Source: DASUBN01 sp050261675
GTDB taxonomy: Bacteria; Pseudomonadota; Gammaproteobacteria; Natronospirales; REEB76
Length of the DNA stretch: 64,000 nucleotides
Assembly (NCBI GenBank): GCA_050261675.1
Contig: JBLNDO010000047.1
Coordinates: 1-64,000, forward strand
Reading direction: 5' to 3'
Shown here: in pieces, positions 8,117-17,505 of the stretch
How positions within the stretch are numbered: position 1 is the stretch's first letter
How the letters are laid out: every line of letters starts with the position of its first letter
Notes under the pieces: generated by a model
What the model was told of the DNA's origin: nothing
The model's input: the letters and a program-made list of their open reading frames with translations, nothing else
Database searches by the model: none
Position numbers and translations under genes: made by a program

Positions 8117-9466
8117 ATGGGCCTGGCCGTGAAACAACGCAGGACCAAGACGCTGATCGTGGGACTCGGCAAGACCGGGCTCTCCTGCGCGCGTTTCCTC
8201 ACGGCCCACGGAGAGGAGATCGCCGTAACCGACAGCCGCGAGCGCCCGCCGGGCCTCGCGGACCTGCGCGCGCTCCTGCCCGACACGGCGGTATTCCTGG
8301 GAGGCTTCTCCGAGGATGCCCTGAAGCATGCGGACCGCGTAGTGGTCTCACCCGGCGTGGCGGTGACTACGCCGTTCATCACCAAGGCGCGGGCGCTCGG
8401 TCTGCCGGTGATGGGCGACATCGAACTCTTCGCCCACTACGCGCGTGCTCCGGTGGTCGGCATCACCGGCGCCAACGGCAAGAGCACCGTGACGACGCTG
8501 CTGGGCCTCATGGCGGAGCGTGCCGGAAAGCAGGCGCGGGTGGGGGGTAACCTGGGCACGCCCGCATTGGACCTCATCAAGCAGGACGAGCCGGAACTCT
8601 ATGTGCTGGAGCTGTCGAGCTTCCAGCTGGAGATCACCGACTCGCTCGCCTGCGTTGCGGCCACCGTGCTGAACCTCTCACCGGACCACATGGACCGCTA
8701 TCCGGACATGAAGGCCTACGCCGCGGCCAAGGCGCGCATCTTCCGGCATTGCCGCACAGCGGTGCTGAATCGTGATGATCCCTGGGTGCGCGACATGACC
8801 ACCCATGCGAAGCAGCGTGTGAGCTTCGGCCTGGACACGCCGGCACTCGGCCAGTACGGCTTGGTGAAATACGGCGTGGAGGAGTGGCTCGCCAAGGGCG
8901 CGGAACGGCTGATGCCGGCTTCGGAACTCGCGCTCCGCGGCCGCCACAACCTGGCGAATGCGCTGGCCGCATTGGCGTTGGGTGAAGCGGCGGGTCTGCC
9001 GCTCGACGCGATGCGTGCGGCGCTCAAGGAATTTCGCGGCCTGCCGCACCGCATGGAATACGTGGCCACCGTGAAGGAGGTGGCGTACTACGACGATTCC
9101 AAGGGCACCAACGTGGGCGCGACGCTGGCCGCCGTACAGGGTGTCTCGCAGCCCGTGGTGCTCATCGCCGGCGGCGACGGCAAGGGCCAGGACTTCACGC
9201 CGCTGGCGGCTGCCCTGAAGGGCCGCGCGCGGGCGGTGGTGCTCCTCGGCAAGGATGCGGGGCTGATTGAACAGGCCCTCAAGGGCAAAGCGAAGACCCG
9301 GCGCGTGACGGACATGGACGCGGCGGTGATCGCGGCGGCGCAATTGGCGCTGCCGGGCGACATGGTGCTGCTCTCGCCCGCCTGCTCCAGCCTGGACATG
9401 TTCGAGAGTTTCGAGCATCGCGGCCGCGTGTTCGCGGCAGCGGTGGGGAGGCTCGCCGGTGGCTGA
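8117..9466 (+). CDS. murD: UDP-MurNAc-L-alanine:D-glutamate ligase MurD
   Basis: Adds D-glutamate to UDP-MurNAc-L-Ala. Mur-ligase motifs: the N-terminal glycine-rich VGLGKTGLSC, the ATP loop GITGANGKST, LSSFQLE, NLSPDHMDRY and GRHNLANALAA. At 449 residues it has standard length. ATG at 8117 lies 1 base after the mraY stop; the 3' end overlaps ftsW by 8 bases. The order mraY-murD-ftsW is the usual one for the dcw cluster. Confidence 0.97.
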   Translation: MGLAVKQRRTKTLIVGLGKTGLSCARFLTAHGEEIAVTDSRERPPGLADLRALLPDTAVFLGGFSEDALKHADRVVVSPGVAVTTPFITKARALGLPVMGDIELFAHYARAPVVGITGANGKSTVTTLLGLMAERAGKQARVGGNLGTPALDLIKQDEPELYVLELSSFQLEITDSLACVAATVLNLSPDHMDRYPDMKAYAAAKARIFRHCRTAVLNRDDPWVRDMTTHAKQRVSFGLDTPALGQYGLVKYGVEEWLAKGAERLMPASELALRGRHNLANALAALALGEAAGLPLDAMRAALKEFRGLPHRMEYVATVKEVAYYDDSKGTNVGATLAAVQGVSQPVVLIAGGDGKGQDFTPLAAALKGRARAVVLLGKDAGLIEQALKGKAKTRRVTDMDAAVIAAAQLALPGDMVLLSPACSSLDMFESFEHRGRVFAAAVGRLAGG

Positions 9467-10628
9467 CAACAAGCGCATCGCCGGCGACCAGGACGCGCGC
9501 GGCATGGACGTGCCGCTCCTGAGCCTCGCCGGGCTGATCCTGGTGCTGGGCCTCGTCATGGTGGCCTCGGCCTCCATCACGCTTGCAGATAAGACCACCG
9601 GCAGTCCGTTCTATTACCTCATCCGGCAACTGGCGTTCTTGGCCGTGGGCGGCGGCGCCGGCGTGCTCATGTATCTCCTGCCGCTTTCCTGGTGGCAGCG
9701 CTCCGGGTATCTCCTCCTGATGTTGGCGTTCATGCTGCTGGTGGTGGTGCTGGTGCCCGGTATTGGCCGGCGTATCAACGGCAGCATCCGCTGGGTGGTG
9801 CTGGGCTCCTTCCACCTGCAGGTGTCGGAAGTGGCCCGGCTGCTCATTTTCGTGTATCTCGCGGGCTACATCGTGCGCCGCGGCGACGAACTCGCCTCCG
9901 GCATCAAGGGCTTCCTCAAGCCCATGCTGCTCATCGGTTTTGCCGGCATCCTGCTCCTGCTGGAGCCCGATTTCGGCGCGACCCTGGTGCTCTCGGCGAC
10001 CGCCATGGCCATGTTGTTCCTGGGCGGCGCGCGCCTGCGGGACTTCGCGTTGTGCGTGGGTCTCGGCGGACTGGCGTTCGGTGCCCTGGTGCTGGCTTCA
10101 CCCTACCGGCTGGCGCGGCTCACCGGGTTCCTCAACCCGTGGCAGGATCCTTTCAGCAGCGGTTTCCAGCTCACCCAATCGCTCATCGCCATCGGCCAGG
10201 GCCAGTGGTTCGGGGTGGGACTGGGCGAGAGCGTGCAGAAACTCTTCTACCTGCCGGAAGCCCACACCGATTTCCTGTTCGCCGTGATGGCAGAGGAACT
10301 GGGTCTCGTGGGCTCGCTGTTCATCATCGGTTTGTATCTCCTGCTCACTTGGCGGGCTATCCTGCTGGCGCGCCGTGCCGCCAAGCGCGAACAGTTTTTC
10401 GGCGCCTACCTCGCCTACGGCATCGGCATCTGGATCGGCCTGCAGGCCTTCATCAACATGGGCGTGAACATGGGCGTGCTGCCCACCAAGGGTTTGACGC
10501 TCCCGCTCATGAGCTACGGCGGCAGCAGTCTCATCGTGAGCTGCGCGGCCATCGGCCTCTTGATGCGCGTGGACAGGGAAACACGCGAAAGCGGCCGCTG
10601 GAAAGCGGAAGAAGAGGTGAGCGTATGA
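9459..10628 (+). CDS. ftsW: Septal peptidoglycan glycosyltransferase FtsW (SEDS)
   Basis: SEDS-family glycan polymerase of the divisome, working with FtsI. About ten membrane segments in 389 residues. Typical sequences are FYYLIRQ, GINGSIRW-like RRINGSIRWV, LLEPDFGATLV, GLGESVQKLFYLPEAHTDF (periplasmic signature) and LPLMSYGGSS near the C-terminus. Start is GTG at 9459, overlapping murD by 8 bases. The stop overlaps the murG ATG. Confidence 0.96.
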   Translation: MADNKRIAGDQDARGMDVPLLSLAGLILVLGLVMVASASITLADKTTGSPFYYLIRQLAFLAVGGGAGVLMYLLPLSWWQRSGYLLLMLAFMLLVVVLVPGIGRRINGSIRWVVLGSFHLQVSEVARLLIFVYLAGYIVRRGDELASGIKGFLKPMLLIGFAGILLLLEPDFGATLVLSATAMAMLFLGGARLRDFALCVGLGGLAFGALVLASPYRLARLTGFLNPWQDPFSSGFQLTQSLIAIGQGQWFGVGLGESVQKLFYLPEAHTDFLFAVMAEELGLVGSLFIIGLYLLLTWRAILLARRAAKREQFFGAYLAYGIGIWIGLQAFINMGVNMGVLPTKGLTLPLMSYGGSSLIVSCAAIGLLMRVDRETRESGRWKAEEEVSV

Positions 10629-11713
10629 CGCGCTCTCCCGGATTCGTAATCATGGCGGGCGGGACCGGGGGGCACGTCTTTCCGGCGCTCGCGGTCGCCG
10701 ACGTGTTGCGCAACAAGGGCCACGCGGTCACCTGGATCGGCACGCGCCAAGGGTTGGAAGCGCGCGTGGTTCCCGCCGCTGGCATCCCCATGGAGTGGAT
10801 CGACGTGGGTGGCGTCCGCGGCAAGGGCGTCGTGACGCTGCTCAAGAGCCCCTTCACCCTCAGCCGCGCGCTCATCCAGGCGCTCGGCATCTTCAGGCGC
10901 CTCAAACCGGCAGCGGCCTTGGGCATGGGCGGCTTCGCCAGCGGTCCCGGCGGCCTCGCCGCGCGGCTCGCGGGCTGCCCGCTGGTCCTGCATGAGCAGA
11001 ACGCGGTGCCGGGCGTCACCAACCGCATTCTGAGCCGCCTGAGCCGCCACGTGTTGGAAGGCTTTCCCGGCAGTTTTCCCGCGGGCCGGCACGCGCGCCA
11101 CGTGGGCAACCCGGTACGCTCCGCCATCGCGGCCTTGCCGCCGCCGGAGAGGCGTTTCGCGGGGCGCGCGGGGCCGATGCGCCTGTTGGTCATCGGCGGG
11201 AGCCAGGGCGCGCGGGTACTGAACGAGAACCTGCCCCGAGCGATATCGCTCCTGGGCGCCAAGTGCCGCCCCGAAGTGCTGCACCAGACCGGCGCGCGGG
11301 ACGCGGAGGCCGTCGCAGCCCGCTACAAAGAACTTGGTGTGGACGCGCGGGTGGCGCCCTTCATCGACGACATGGCGGCGGCGTACGCCTGGGCGGACCT
11401 CGCCGTGTGCCGTTCCGGCGCACTCACGCTGGCGGAACTCTCCGCCGCGGGCTTGGGTGCGGTGCTGGTGCCGTTCGCGGCAGCGGTGGACGACCACCAG
11501 ACCAAGAATGCGGCCTTTCTGGTGGGCAACGGCGCCGCGCGCCTCCTGCCCCAGCCCGCCGCCACTCCCGAGGCGCTGGCGGCGCTGTTGGATGGACTGC
11601 TGGCGGACCGGAGCGGTCTTGCCGAGATGGCGCGGCACGCGCGCGCCCTGGCGTTCACCGACGCGGCGGAGCGGGTCGCCCAGGAGTGCCTTGCGGCGGG
11701 AGGGCTCGCATGA
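10625..11713 (+). CDS. murG: UDP-GlcNAc:lipid I N-acetylglucosaminyltransferase MurG
   Basis: Converts lipid I to lipid II at the inner face of the membrane (family GT28, GT-B fold). N-terminal glycine loop AGGTGGHVFPALA, second loop GGFASGPGG, and HEQNAVPGVTNR and the C-terminal donor site around RSGALTLAELSAAG and PFAAAVDDHQTKNA are clear. ATG at 10625 overlaps the ftsW stop and gives 362 residues, normal length; the reading frame open upstream is in ftsW. Confidence 0.97.
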   Translation: MTRSPGFVIMAGGTGGHVFPALAVADVLRNKGHAVTWIGTRQGLEARVVPAAGIPMEWIDVGGVRGKGVVTLLKSPFTLSRALIQALGIFRRLKPAAALGMGGFASGPGGLAARLAGCPLVLHEQNAVPGVTNRILSRLSRHVLEGFPGSFPAGRHARHVGNPVRSAIAALPPPERRFAGRAGPMRLLVIGGSQGARVLNENLPRAISLLGAKCRPEVLHQTGARDAEAVAARYKELGVDARVAPFIDDMAAAYAWADLAVCRSGALTLAELSAAGLGAVLVPFAAAVDDHQTKNAAFLVGNGAARLLPQPAATPEALAALLDGLLADRSGLAEMARHARALAFTDAAERVAQECLAAGGLA

Positions 11714-13125
11714 GCAATCTGATGCGCCGCATCCGTCACATCCACTTCGTGGGTATCGGCGGCGCCGGCATGGGCGGCATCGCGGAAGTGCTCATCAACC
11801 TGGGCTACCAGGTGCACGGCTCGGATTTAAAGGCCAACGCCGTGACCCAGCGCCTGCAGACACTCGGCGCGAAAGTGATCATCGGCCATACCCCCGCCAA
11901 CGTGGCGGGAGCGGACGTGGTTGTGATCTCCAGCGCGGTCTCGCCGGACAACCCGGAAGTGCAGGAGGCCCGCGCGCGCCGCATTCCGGTGGTGCGCCGT
12001 GCCGAGATGCTGGCGGAGCTCATGCGCTTCCGCTTCGGCATCGCGGTGGCGGGCACCCACGGCAAGACCACCACCACCAGTCTGGTGGCAAGCGTGCTCT
12101 CCGAAGCGGGGCTCGACCCCACCTTCGTCATCGGCGGACGGCTCAACAGCTCCGGTACCCATGCGCGTCTCGGGACCGGCAGCTATCTCGTGGCGGAGGC
12201 GGACGAGAGCGACGCCTCGTTCCTGCATCTGCAGCCCCTGATCGCCGTGGTCACCAACATCGATGCAGATCACCTCGGCACGTACGGCGGCGATTTTGCG
12301 CGTCTGTCCGCCACCTTCATCGAATTCCTGCAGCACCTGCCGTTCTACGGCCTGGCGGTGCTGTGCAGCGACGACGCGGAAGTGCGGCGCCTGCTGCCGG
12401 ACGTGGGCCGGCCTATCGTCACGTACGGCACCGCCGAGGACGCGGACTTCCGCGCCAGCGATGTGCGTCGCGAGGGGCGCGTCACCCATTTCAAGGCCTG
12501 GTTGCCGAAGCGCCCCCAACCCCTGGAAGTGAGCCTCAATCTGGCCGGGCGGCACAACGTGCTGAACGCGCTCGCCGCCATCGCCGTGGCGCACGATCTT
12601 GGGGTCGCGGACGAGGCCATCCTCAAGGCGCTCGCGGGTTTCCAGGGCGTCGGACGGCGTTTCCAGATGCAGGGGGAGATCGAGACCCCCTACGGCAAGG
12701 TGCTGTTGGTGGACGATTACGGCCACCATCCGCGGGAACTCGCGGCCACCATCCAGGCCGCGCGCGAGGGCTGGCCCGACAAGCGCCTGGTGGTGGCGTT
12801 CCAGCCGCACCGTTATACCCGTACCCGCGACCTGTTCGACGACTTCGCGGAAGTGCTGTCCCAGGCCGACGCGCTCCTGTTGACGGAGGTCTACGCCGCC
12901 GGCGAGGCGCCCATCGCCGGCGCCGATGGCCGCGCCCTGGCGCGCGCCATCCGCAGCCGCGGCCGCGTGGATCCGGTGTTCGTGCAAAGGGCCCAGGAGC
13001 TGCCGGAAGCGCTCCCGGGCGTGCTGAAGGACGGAGACCTGCTCCTGACCCTGGGGGCGGGTGACATCGGCGCGGTGGCGGCGGAATTGCCGACGCGTCT
13101 CACCGGCAAGGCGGAGGGTGCATGA
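11710..13125 (+). CDS. murC: UDP-N-acetylmuramate:L-alanine ligase MurC
   Basis: First amino-acid ligase of the muropeptide pathway. N-terminal IHFVGIGGAGMGGIAEVL (UDP-binding), ATP loop AGTHGKTTT, EADESDASFL, NIDADHLGTY and DDYGHHPRE are diagnostic. At 471 residues it is slightly shorter than E. coli MurC (491). ATG at 11710 overlaps the murG stop. Unusually the next gene is ftsQ: murB and ddl, which normally follow, are not here. Confidence 0.97.
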   Translation: MSNLMRRIRHIHFVGIGGAGMGGIAEVLINLGYQVHGSDLKANAVTQRLQTLGAKVIIGHTPANVAGADVVVISSAVSPDNPEVQEARARRIPVVRRAEMLAELMRFRFGIAVAGTHGKTTTTSLVASVLSEAGLDPTFVIGGRLNSSGTHARLGTGSYLVAEADESDASFLHLQPLIAVVTNIDADHLGTYGGDFARLSATFIEFLQHLPFYGLAVLCSDDAEVRRLLPDVGRPIVTYGTAEDADFRASDVRREGRVTHFKAWLPKRPQPLEVSLNLAGRHNVLNALAAIAVAHDLGVADEAILKALAGFQGVGRRFQMQGEIETPYGKVLLVDDYGHHPRELAATIQAAREGWPDKRLVVAFQPHRYTRTRDLFDDFAEVLSQADALLLTEVYAAGEAPIAGADGRALARAIRSRGRVDPVFVQRAQELPEALPGVLKDGDLLLTLGAGDIGAVAAELPTRLTGKAEGA

Positions 13126-13877
13126 GCGAGAAGCCCGAAAAGCGCGTGAAATTCTGGCGCAAGCGCATCGTGGTGCTGGGAACCGGCGCACTGCTGGTGC
13201 TGGCGGCCGGCCTCGGCCTGCTGTTCTGGTTCGCGCGCCCGCTGTTCGCGGGACCTGCGCTCACGGCCCTGACCGTCACCGGCCGTCTGCAGCACGTGGA
13301 TCCGAACACCGTGCGCACGGCAGTGTTGCCCGCCATCGGTACGGGCTTTTTCACCACCCGCGTGGACGCGGTGAGCGGCGCGGTGCAGCAGATACCCTGG
13401 GTGGCGGAGGCGGATGTGCGCCGCGAGTGGCCTCATACCCTGCATGTGGACATCCTGGAGGAGGTTCCGGTGGCGCGCTGGAACGGCGACGGCCTCATGG
13501 ACGCCCGCGGCCGGGTGTTCGCGCAGGATCCACAGAAGGCTTACGTCGCATTGCCGGCGCTTTCCGGCCTTGAGGGTGGCGAGCAAGACCTCCTCGCCCA
13601 GTACAACACCCTCGCGAGCCTGGTGGCGCCGCGGGGCCTTTCCATTGTCGCGCTCACCGTGGACGCCCGCGGCGCGGCGACGGTGCTGTTGAACGATGGC
13701 ATCGAGGTGCGGTTGGGGCGTGAGGACGCGGAGGCGCGGCTCGCGCGCTTCAGCGCCATCGCGCTGCCGGCCTTGAGCGCGAAGCTCGCCACCGTGGCTT
13801 ACGTGGACATGCGCTATACCAACGGTTTCGCCGTGGGCTGGAAGACGCCCGGCGAACGCACGCGACAGGGGGCCTAA
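13122..13877 (+). CDS. ftsQ: Cell division protein FtsQ
   Basis: Bitopic divisome scaffold that recruits FtsL/FtsB. After a basic N-terminus there is one membrane segment (about residues 18-40), a POTRA domain (LTALTVTGRLQHVDPNTVRTAV; IPWVAEADVRREWPHTLHVDI) and a beta domain. At 251 residues the length fits. Start ATG at 13122 overlaps the murC stop, and its own stop TAA overlaps the ftsA ATG by one base, so translation is probably coupled on both sides. Confidence 0.95.
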   Translation: MSEKPEKRVKFWRKRIVVLGTGALLVLAAGLGLLFWFARPLFAGPALTALTVTGRLQHVDPNTVRTAVLPAIGTGFFTTRVDAVSGAVQQIPWVAEADVRREWPHTLHVDILEEVPVARWNGDGLMDARGRVFAQDPQKAYVALPALSGLEGGEQDLLAQYNTLASLVAPRGLSIVALTVDARGAATVLLNDGIEVRLGREDAEARLARFSAIALPALSAKLATVAYVDMRYTNGFAVGWKTPGERTRQGA

Positions 13878-15118
13878 TGTTAATGGCGAAAAAAGCGGAC
13901 AAGCGGCTCATCGTGGGTCTGGACGTGGGCACCTCGAAGGTGGTGGCCATCGTCGGCGAGATTCTCCCCGAAGGCGGCGTGGAGATCGTCGGCATCGGCT
14001 CGCATCCCTCCCGCGGCCTGAAGAAGGGCGTGGTGGTGAACATCGAGTCCACGGTGCAGTCCATACAACGGGCGGTGGCGGAGGCCGAGCTCATGGCCGG
14101 CTGCCAGATTCACTCGGTGTACACCGGCATCGCCGGCAGCCACGTGAGGAGTCTCAACTCCCACGGCGTGGTCGCCATCCGCGACAAGGAGTGCACGGCC
14201 GGCGACGTGGAGCGGGTGATCGACGCGGCGCGCGCCGTCTCCATCCCCGCCGACCAGAAGATCCTGCACGTGCTCCCCCAGGACTTCATCATCGATGGCC
14301 AGGACGGCATCCGCGAGCCCATCGGCATGTCCGGCGTGCGGCTCGAGGCACGGGTGCATATCGTCACCGGCGCCGCCAGCGCGGCCCAGAACATCGTGCG
14401 CTGCGTGGAGCGCTGCGGCCTCAAGGTGGATGACGTGATCCTGGAACAGCTCGCTTCCAGCTACGCGGTGCTGAACGAGGACGAGAAGGACTTGGGCGTA
14501 TGTCTGGTGGACATCGGCGGCGGCACAACCGACATCGCGGTGTTCACCGACGGCGCCATCCGCCACACGGCGGTGATTCCCATTGCGGGCGATCAGGTCA
14601 CCAACGACATCGCGGTGGCGCTGCGCACGCCAACCCACCATGCCGAGGACATCAAGATCAAGTATGCCTGCGCGCTGCCGCAGCTCGCGAGCGCCGATGA
14701 GACCATCGAAGTGCCGAGCGTGGGCGAGCGCCCGCCGCGGCGCCTGGCTCGCCAGACGCTCGCCGAGGTGGTGGAGCCGCGCTACGAGGAGCTGTTCAGT
14801 CTCATCCAGGCGGAACTGCGCCGCAGCGGATTCGAGGAGCAGATACCCGCGGGCATCGTGCTCACCGGCGGCAGCTCCAAGATGGAGGGTGCGGTAGACC
14901 TCGCCGAGGAAGTGTTCCACGCCCCGGTGCGCCTCGGCGCCCCCCAGGGCGTGAGCGGGCTCGTAGATGTGGTGCGCAACCCCATCCACGCCACCGGCGT
15001 GGGCCTGCTGTTGTTCGGCGCCCAGAGCCTGCCGGTGGGTGGCGGGACGCAGCGCCCGCAGAGCGGTGTAACGGATATGTGGGAGCGGATGAAGCAATGG
15101 TTCCAGGGTTCGTTTTGA
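13877..15118 (+). CDS. ftsA: Cell division protein FtsA
   Basis: Actin-like ATPase that tethers FtsZ to the membrane through a C-terminal amphipathic helix. The start LIVGLDVGTSKVVAIVGE is the phosphate-1 loop, VDIGGGTTDIAVF the phosphate-2 loop and GIVLTGGSSKMEG the adenosine loop; the last residues MWERMKQWFQGSF form the membrane-targeting helix. 413 residues. Two possible ATG starts (13877 and 13883) lie after GGGGG; I use the first, which overlaps the ftsQ stop. Confidence 0.97.
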   Translation: MLMAKKADKRLIVGLDVGTSKVVAIVGEILPEGGVEIVGIGSHPSRGLKKGVVVNIESTVQSIQRAVAEAELMAGCQIHSVYTGIAGSHVRSLNSHGVVAIRDKECTAGDVERVIDAARAVSIPADQKILHVLPQDFIIDGQDGIREPIGMSGVRLEARVHIVTGAASAAQNIVRCVERCGLKVDDVILEQLASSYAVLNEDEKDLGVCLVDIGGGTTDIAVFTDGAIRHTAVIPIAGDQVTNDIAVALRTPTHHAEDIKIKYACALPQLASADETIEVPSVGERPPRRLARQTLAEVVEPRYEELFSLIQAELRRSGFEEQIPAGIVLTGGSSKMEGAVDLAEEVFHAPVRLGAPQGVSGLVDVVRNPIHATGVGLLLFGAQSLPVGGGTQRPQSGVTDMWERMKQWFQGSF

Positions 15119-15186
15119 TGGTTTCGGCGCCGCTCCGGGAGGGTGGCGCGGTTTGCCGATTCATTTATAGATAGAGGAGGCCGGTT

Positions 15187-16404
15187 ATGTTCGAACTGAT
15201 GGATGACATGGGTCAGAACGCGTTGATCAAGGTCGTCGGCGTGGGCGGTGGCGGCGGTAACGCCATCCAGTACATGGTGTCGCGCGGGATCGAGGGCGTC
15301 GAGTTCGTCGCCATCAACACCGACGCCCAAGTGCTGCGCAAGGCGAATGCCCGGACCACGCTGCAGATAGGCGGCAGCTTCACCAAGGGTCTGGGCGCCG
15401 GCGCCAACCCGGACGTGGGGCGCCAAGCGGCGCTGGAGGACCGCGACCGCATCGAGGAAGTGCTGAAAGGCGCCGATATGGTGTTCATCACCGCCGGTAT
15501 GGGCGGCGGCACCGGTACCGGCGCCTCACCGGTGGTGGCACAGGTGGCGAAGGAGATGGACATCCTGGTGGTGGCCGTGGTGACGAAGCCCTTCGGCTTC
15601 GAGCGCAACAAGCGCATGACTATCGCCGAGAAGGGTATCGCCGAACTCGCCGAGTACGTGGACTCGCTGATCGTGATCCCCAACGACAAGCTGGCCTCGG
15701 TGCTGGGCCGGGAGATCACCCTGATCAACGCTTTCCAGTCCGCCAACGAGGTGCTGCTGGGGGCGGTGCAGGGCATCGCCGACATCATCACCCGTCCCGG
15801 TCTCATCAACGTGGATTTCGCCGACGTGCGCACGGTGATGGCGGAGATGGGCATGGCGATGATGGGCACAGGCGCGGCTGCGGGTGACAACCGCGCGCGG
15901 CGCGCGGCCGAGGCGGCGCTGGCGAGCCCGTTGCTGGAGGACGTGAACTTCTCCGGTGCCAAGGGTGTGCTGGTGAACATCACCGCCGGTATGGACCTCA
16001 CCATCGGCGAGTTGGAGGAGGTGGGCGCGTCCATCGAGGCCTTCGCCGACGAGAACGCCACCGTAGTGGTGGGCACGGTGCTGGACCCGTCCATGACCGG
16101 CGAGGTCAAGGTGACGGTGGTGGCCACGGGCCTCGGGCGCGCGGTGCAGGCGCAACAGCGTCCGCCGGTGCAGAAGCCGGCCGCCGCCGCGGCGACCAAG
16201 CCGGCGCCGGCCCCGAAACCGGAGGAAGCCCAACCGCAACCCATGATCCAGGTGGTAAAGGCCACGGGCACCGACGGCAATCCCGACTGGCGGCGCCTCG
16301 AACGGCCCACCTTCGAGCGGCGGCTGCGCGAAGGCGAAGGACCGGACACCACCAACCAGGACTACCTGGATATCCCTGCGTTCCTCAGGCGTCAGGCGGA
16401 CTGA
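15187..16404 (+). CDS. ftsZ: Cell division protein FtsZ
   Basis: Tubulin-like GTPase that forms the Z-ring. The N-terminal GTP loop VGVGGGGGNAI and the tubulin signature GGGTGTG (residues 106-112) are intact. After a proline/alanine-rich linker, the C-terminal peptide DYLDIPAFLRRQAD is the FtsA/ZipA/ZapD docking site. At 405 residues the length is usual. A very strong ribosome site, GAGGAGG at about 15175, fits its high expression. The 68-base gap to ftsA is the first real gap in the cluster since the mraZ promoter. Confidence 0.98.
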   Translation: MFELMDDMGQNALIKVVGVGGGGGNAIQYMVSRGIEGVEFVAINTDAQVLRKANARTTLQIGGSFTKGLGAGANPDVGRQAALEDRDRIEEVLKGADMVFITAGMGGGTGTGASPVVAQVAKEMDILVVAVVTKPFGFERNKRMTIAEKGIAELAEYVDSLIVIPNDKLASVLGREITLINAFQSANEVLLGAVQGIADIITRPGLINVDFADVRTVMAEMGMAMMGTGAAAGDNRARRAAEAALASPLLEDVNFSGAKGVLVNITAGMDLTIGELEEVGASIEAFADENATVVVGTVLDPSMTGEVKVTVVATGLGRAVQAQQRPPVQKPAAAAATKPAPAPKPEEAQPQPMIQVVKATGTDGNPDWRRLERPTFERRLREGEGPDTTNQDYLDIPAFLRRQAD

Positions 16405-16428
16405 GGCGGGGGCGACCCACGCGGCCGG

Positions 16429-16461
16429 CCCCCGCGGTCGAACCTTGTTCGGCCGCGGGGG
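16429..16461. promoter_or_regulatory. Long hairpin between ftsZ and lpxC
   Basis: Arms 16429-16442 and 16448-16461 pair over 14 positions (one T-G wobble) around the loop CCTTG. The stem is almost all G/C. No T-run follows, so it is not a typical intrinsic terminator. The -35 box proposed for lpxC starts inside the loop and runs into the 3' arm. Confidence 0.75.
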
Positions 16462-16474
16462 GGTGGGCTAAAAT
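16445..16474 (+). promoter_or_regulatory. Candidate sigma70 promoter of lpxC
   Basis: TTGTTC (16445-16450), an 18-base spacer and TAAAAT (16469-16474). It would give a leader of about 85 bases before the lpxC ATG. The -35 box overlaps the loop and 3' arm of the ftsZ-downstream hairpin. Confidence 0.55.
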
Positions 16475-16565
16475 ATCCGGTCGCCGTGGGTGCGGCGGAG
16501 GCCTGTCCGGCTTCCGCGCGCGAGGCCCCCGGCCCTACTTACGCAGGGTTGACGGGCTCCATCGC

Positions 16566-17477
16566 ATGCTCAAACAGCGCACGCTCAAGAACAGCATCCG
16601 GGCTACGGGCGTGGGCCTGCACACGGGCGAGAAGGTCTATATGACCCTCCGGCCCGCCGCCATCAATACCGGCATTACCTTCCGTCGCGTGGACCTGGAT
16701 CCGCCCGTTGAAGTGCGCGCACAGGCACTGAACGTCGGCGAGACCATGTTGGGCACCACCATATTCAACGGTGACGTGCGCGTCGCTACCATCGAACACC
16801 TGTTGTCGGCGCTGGCGGGCCTTGGTATCGACAATGCCTATGTGGACCTGTCGGCCCCCGAAGTGCCCATCATGGACGGCAGCGCGGGTCCCTTCGTGTT
16901 CCTGCTGCAGTCCGCGGGCATCGAGGAACAGAACGCGCACAAGCGTTTCATCCGCATCAAGAGCCCGGTGGAAGTCCACGACGGCGACAAGTGGGCGCGC
17001 TTCGAGCCCTTCGACGGCTTCAAGGTGAATTTCCAGATCGACTTCGACCATCCGATCTTCAAGAGACACACCCAGACCGCGACCGTGGACTTCTCCACGA
17101 CCTCGTTCGTGAAGGAAGTGAGCCGGGCGCGGACCTTCGGTTTCATGCGCGACATTGAGATGCTCCGTCAGAAGCACCTGACGCTCGGTGCCTCCCTGGA
17201 CAACGCCATCGCGCTGGACGACTACCGCATCCTCAACGAGGACGGATTGCGTTACGAGGACGAGTTCGTCAAGCACAAGATCCTGGACTCCATCGGCGAC
17301 CTGTACCTCCTGGGCCATAGCCTCATCGGCGCCTTCAGCGCTTACAAGTCCGGCCACGGACTCAACAACGCGCTGCTGCGCGCGATGATTGCGCAGCCCG
17401 CCACCTGGGAAGAGGTCACCTACGACGACGCGGCGGAGGCGCCCATCTCCTATCTCGCGCCCGCGCACGCTTTTTGA
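16566..17477 (+). CDS. lpxC: UDP-3-O-acyl-N-acetylglucosamine deacetylase LpxC
   Basis: Zinc deacetylase that commits the cell to lipid A synthesis, confirming an outer membrane with lipopolysaccharide. Zinc ligands are visible as H78 (IEHLLSAL), H237 and D241 (HKILDSIGD). The N-terminus LKNSIRATGVGLHTGEKV is highly conserved. At 303 residues it matches E. coli (305). It closes the dcw block, as in many gammaproteobacteria, with its own likely promoter. It converges with the next gene, leaving 28 bases between stops. Confidence 0.98.
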   Translation: MLKQRTLKNSIRATGVGLHTGEKVYMTLRPAAINTGITFRRVDLDPPVEVRAQALNVGETMLGTTIFNGDVRVATIEHLLSALAGLGIDNAYVDLSAPEVPIMDGSAGPFVFLLQSAGIEEQNAHKRFIRIKSPVEVHDGDKWARFEPFDGFKVNFQIDFDHPIFKRHTQTATVDFSTTSFVKEVSRARTFGFMRDIEMLRQKHLTLGASLDNAIALDDYRILNEDGLRYEDEFVKHKILDSIGDLYLLGHSLIGAFSAYKSGHGLNNALLRAMIAQPATWEEVTYDDAAEAPISYLAPAHAF

Positions 17478-17505
17478 TTTGGTTTTTTGAGGTAAGGAAC
17501 GACGC

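Noticed and set aside
15213..16355. 380-codon frame opposite ftsZ
   Set aside because: Ser/Thr/Pro-rich antisense translation of ftsZ with no family match.
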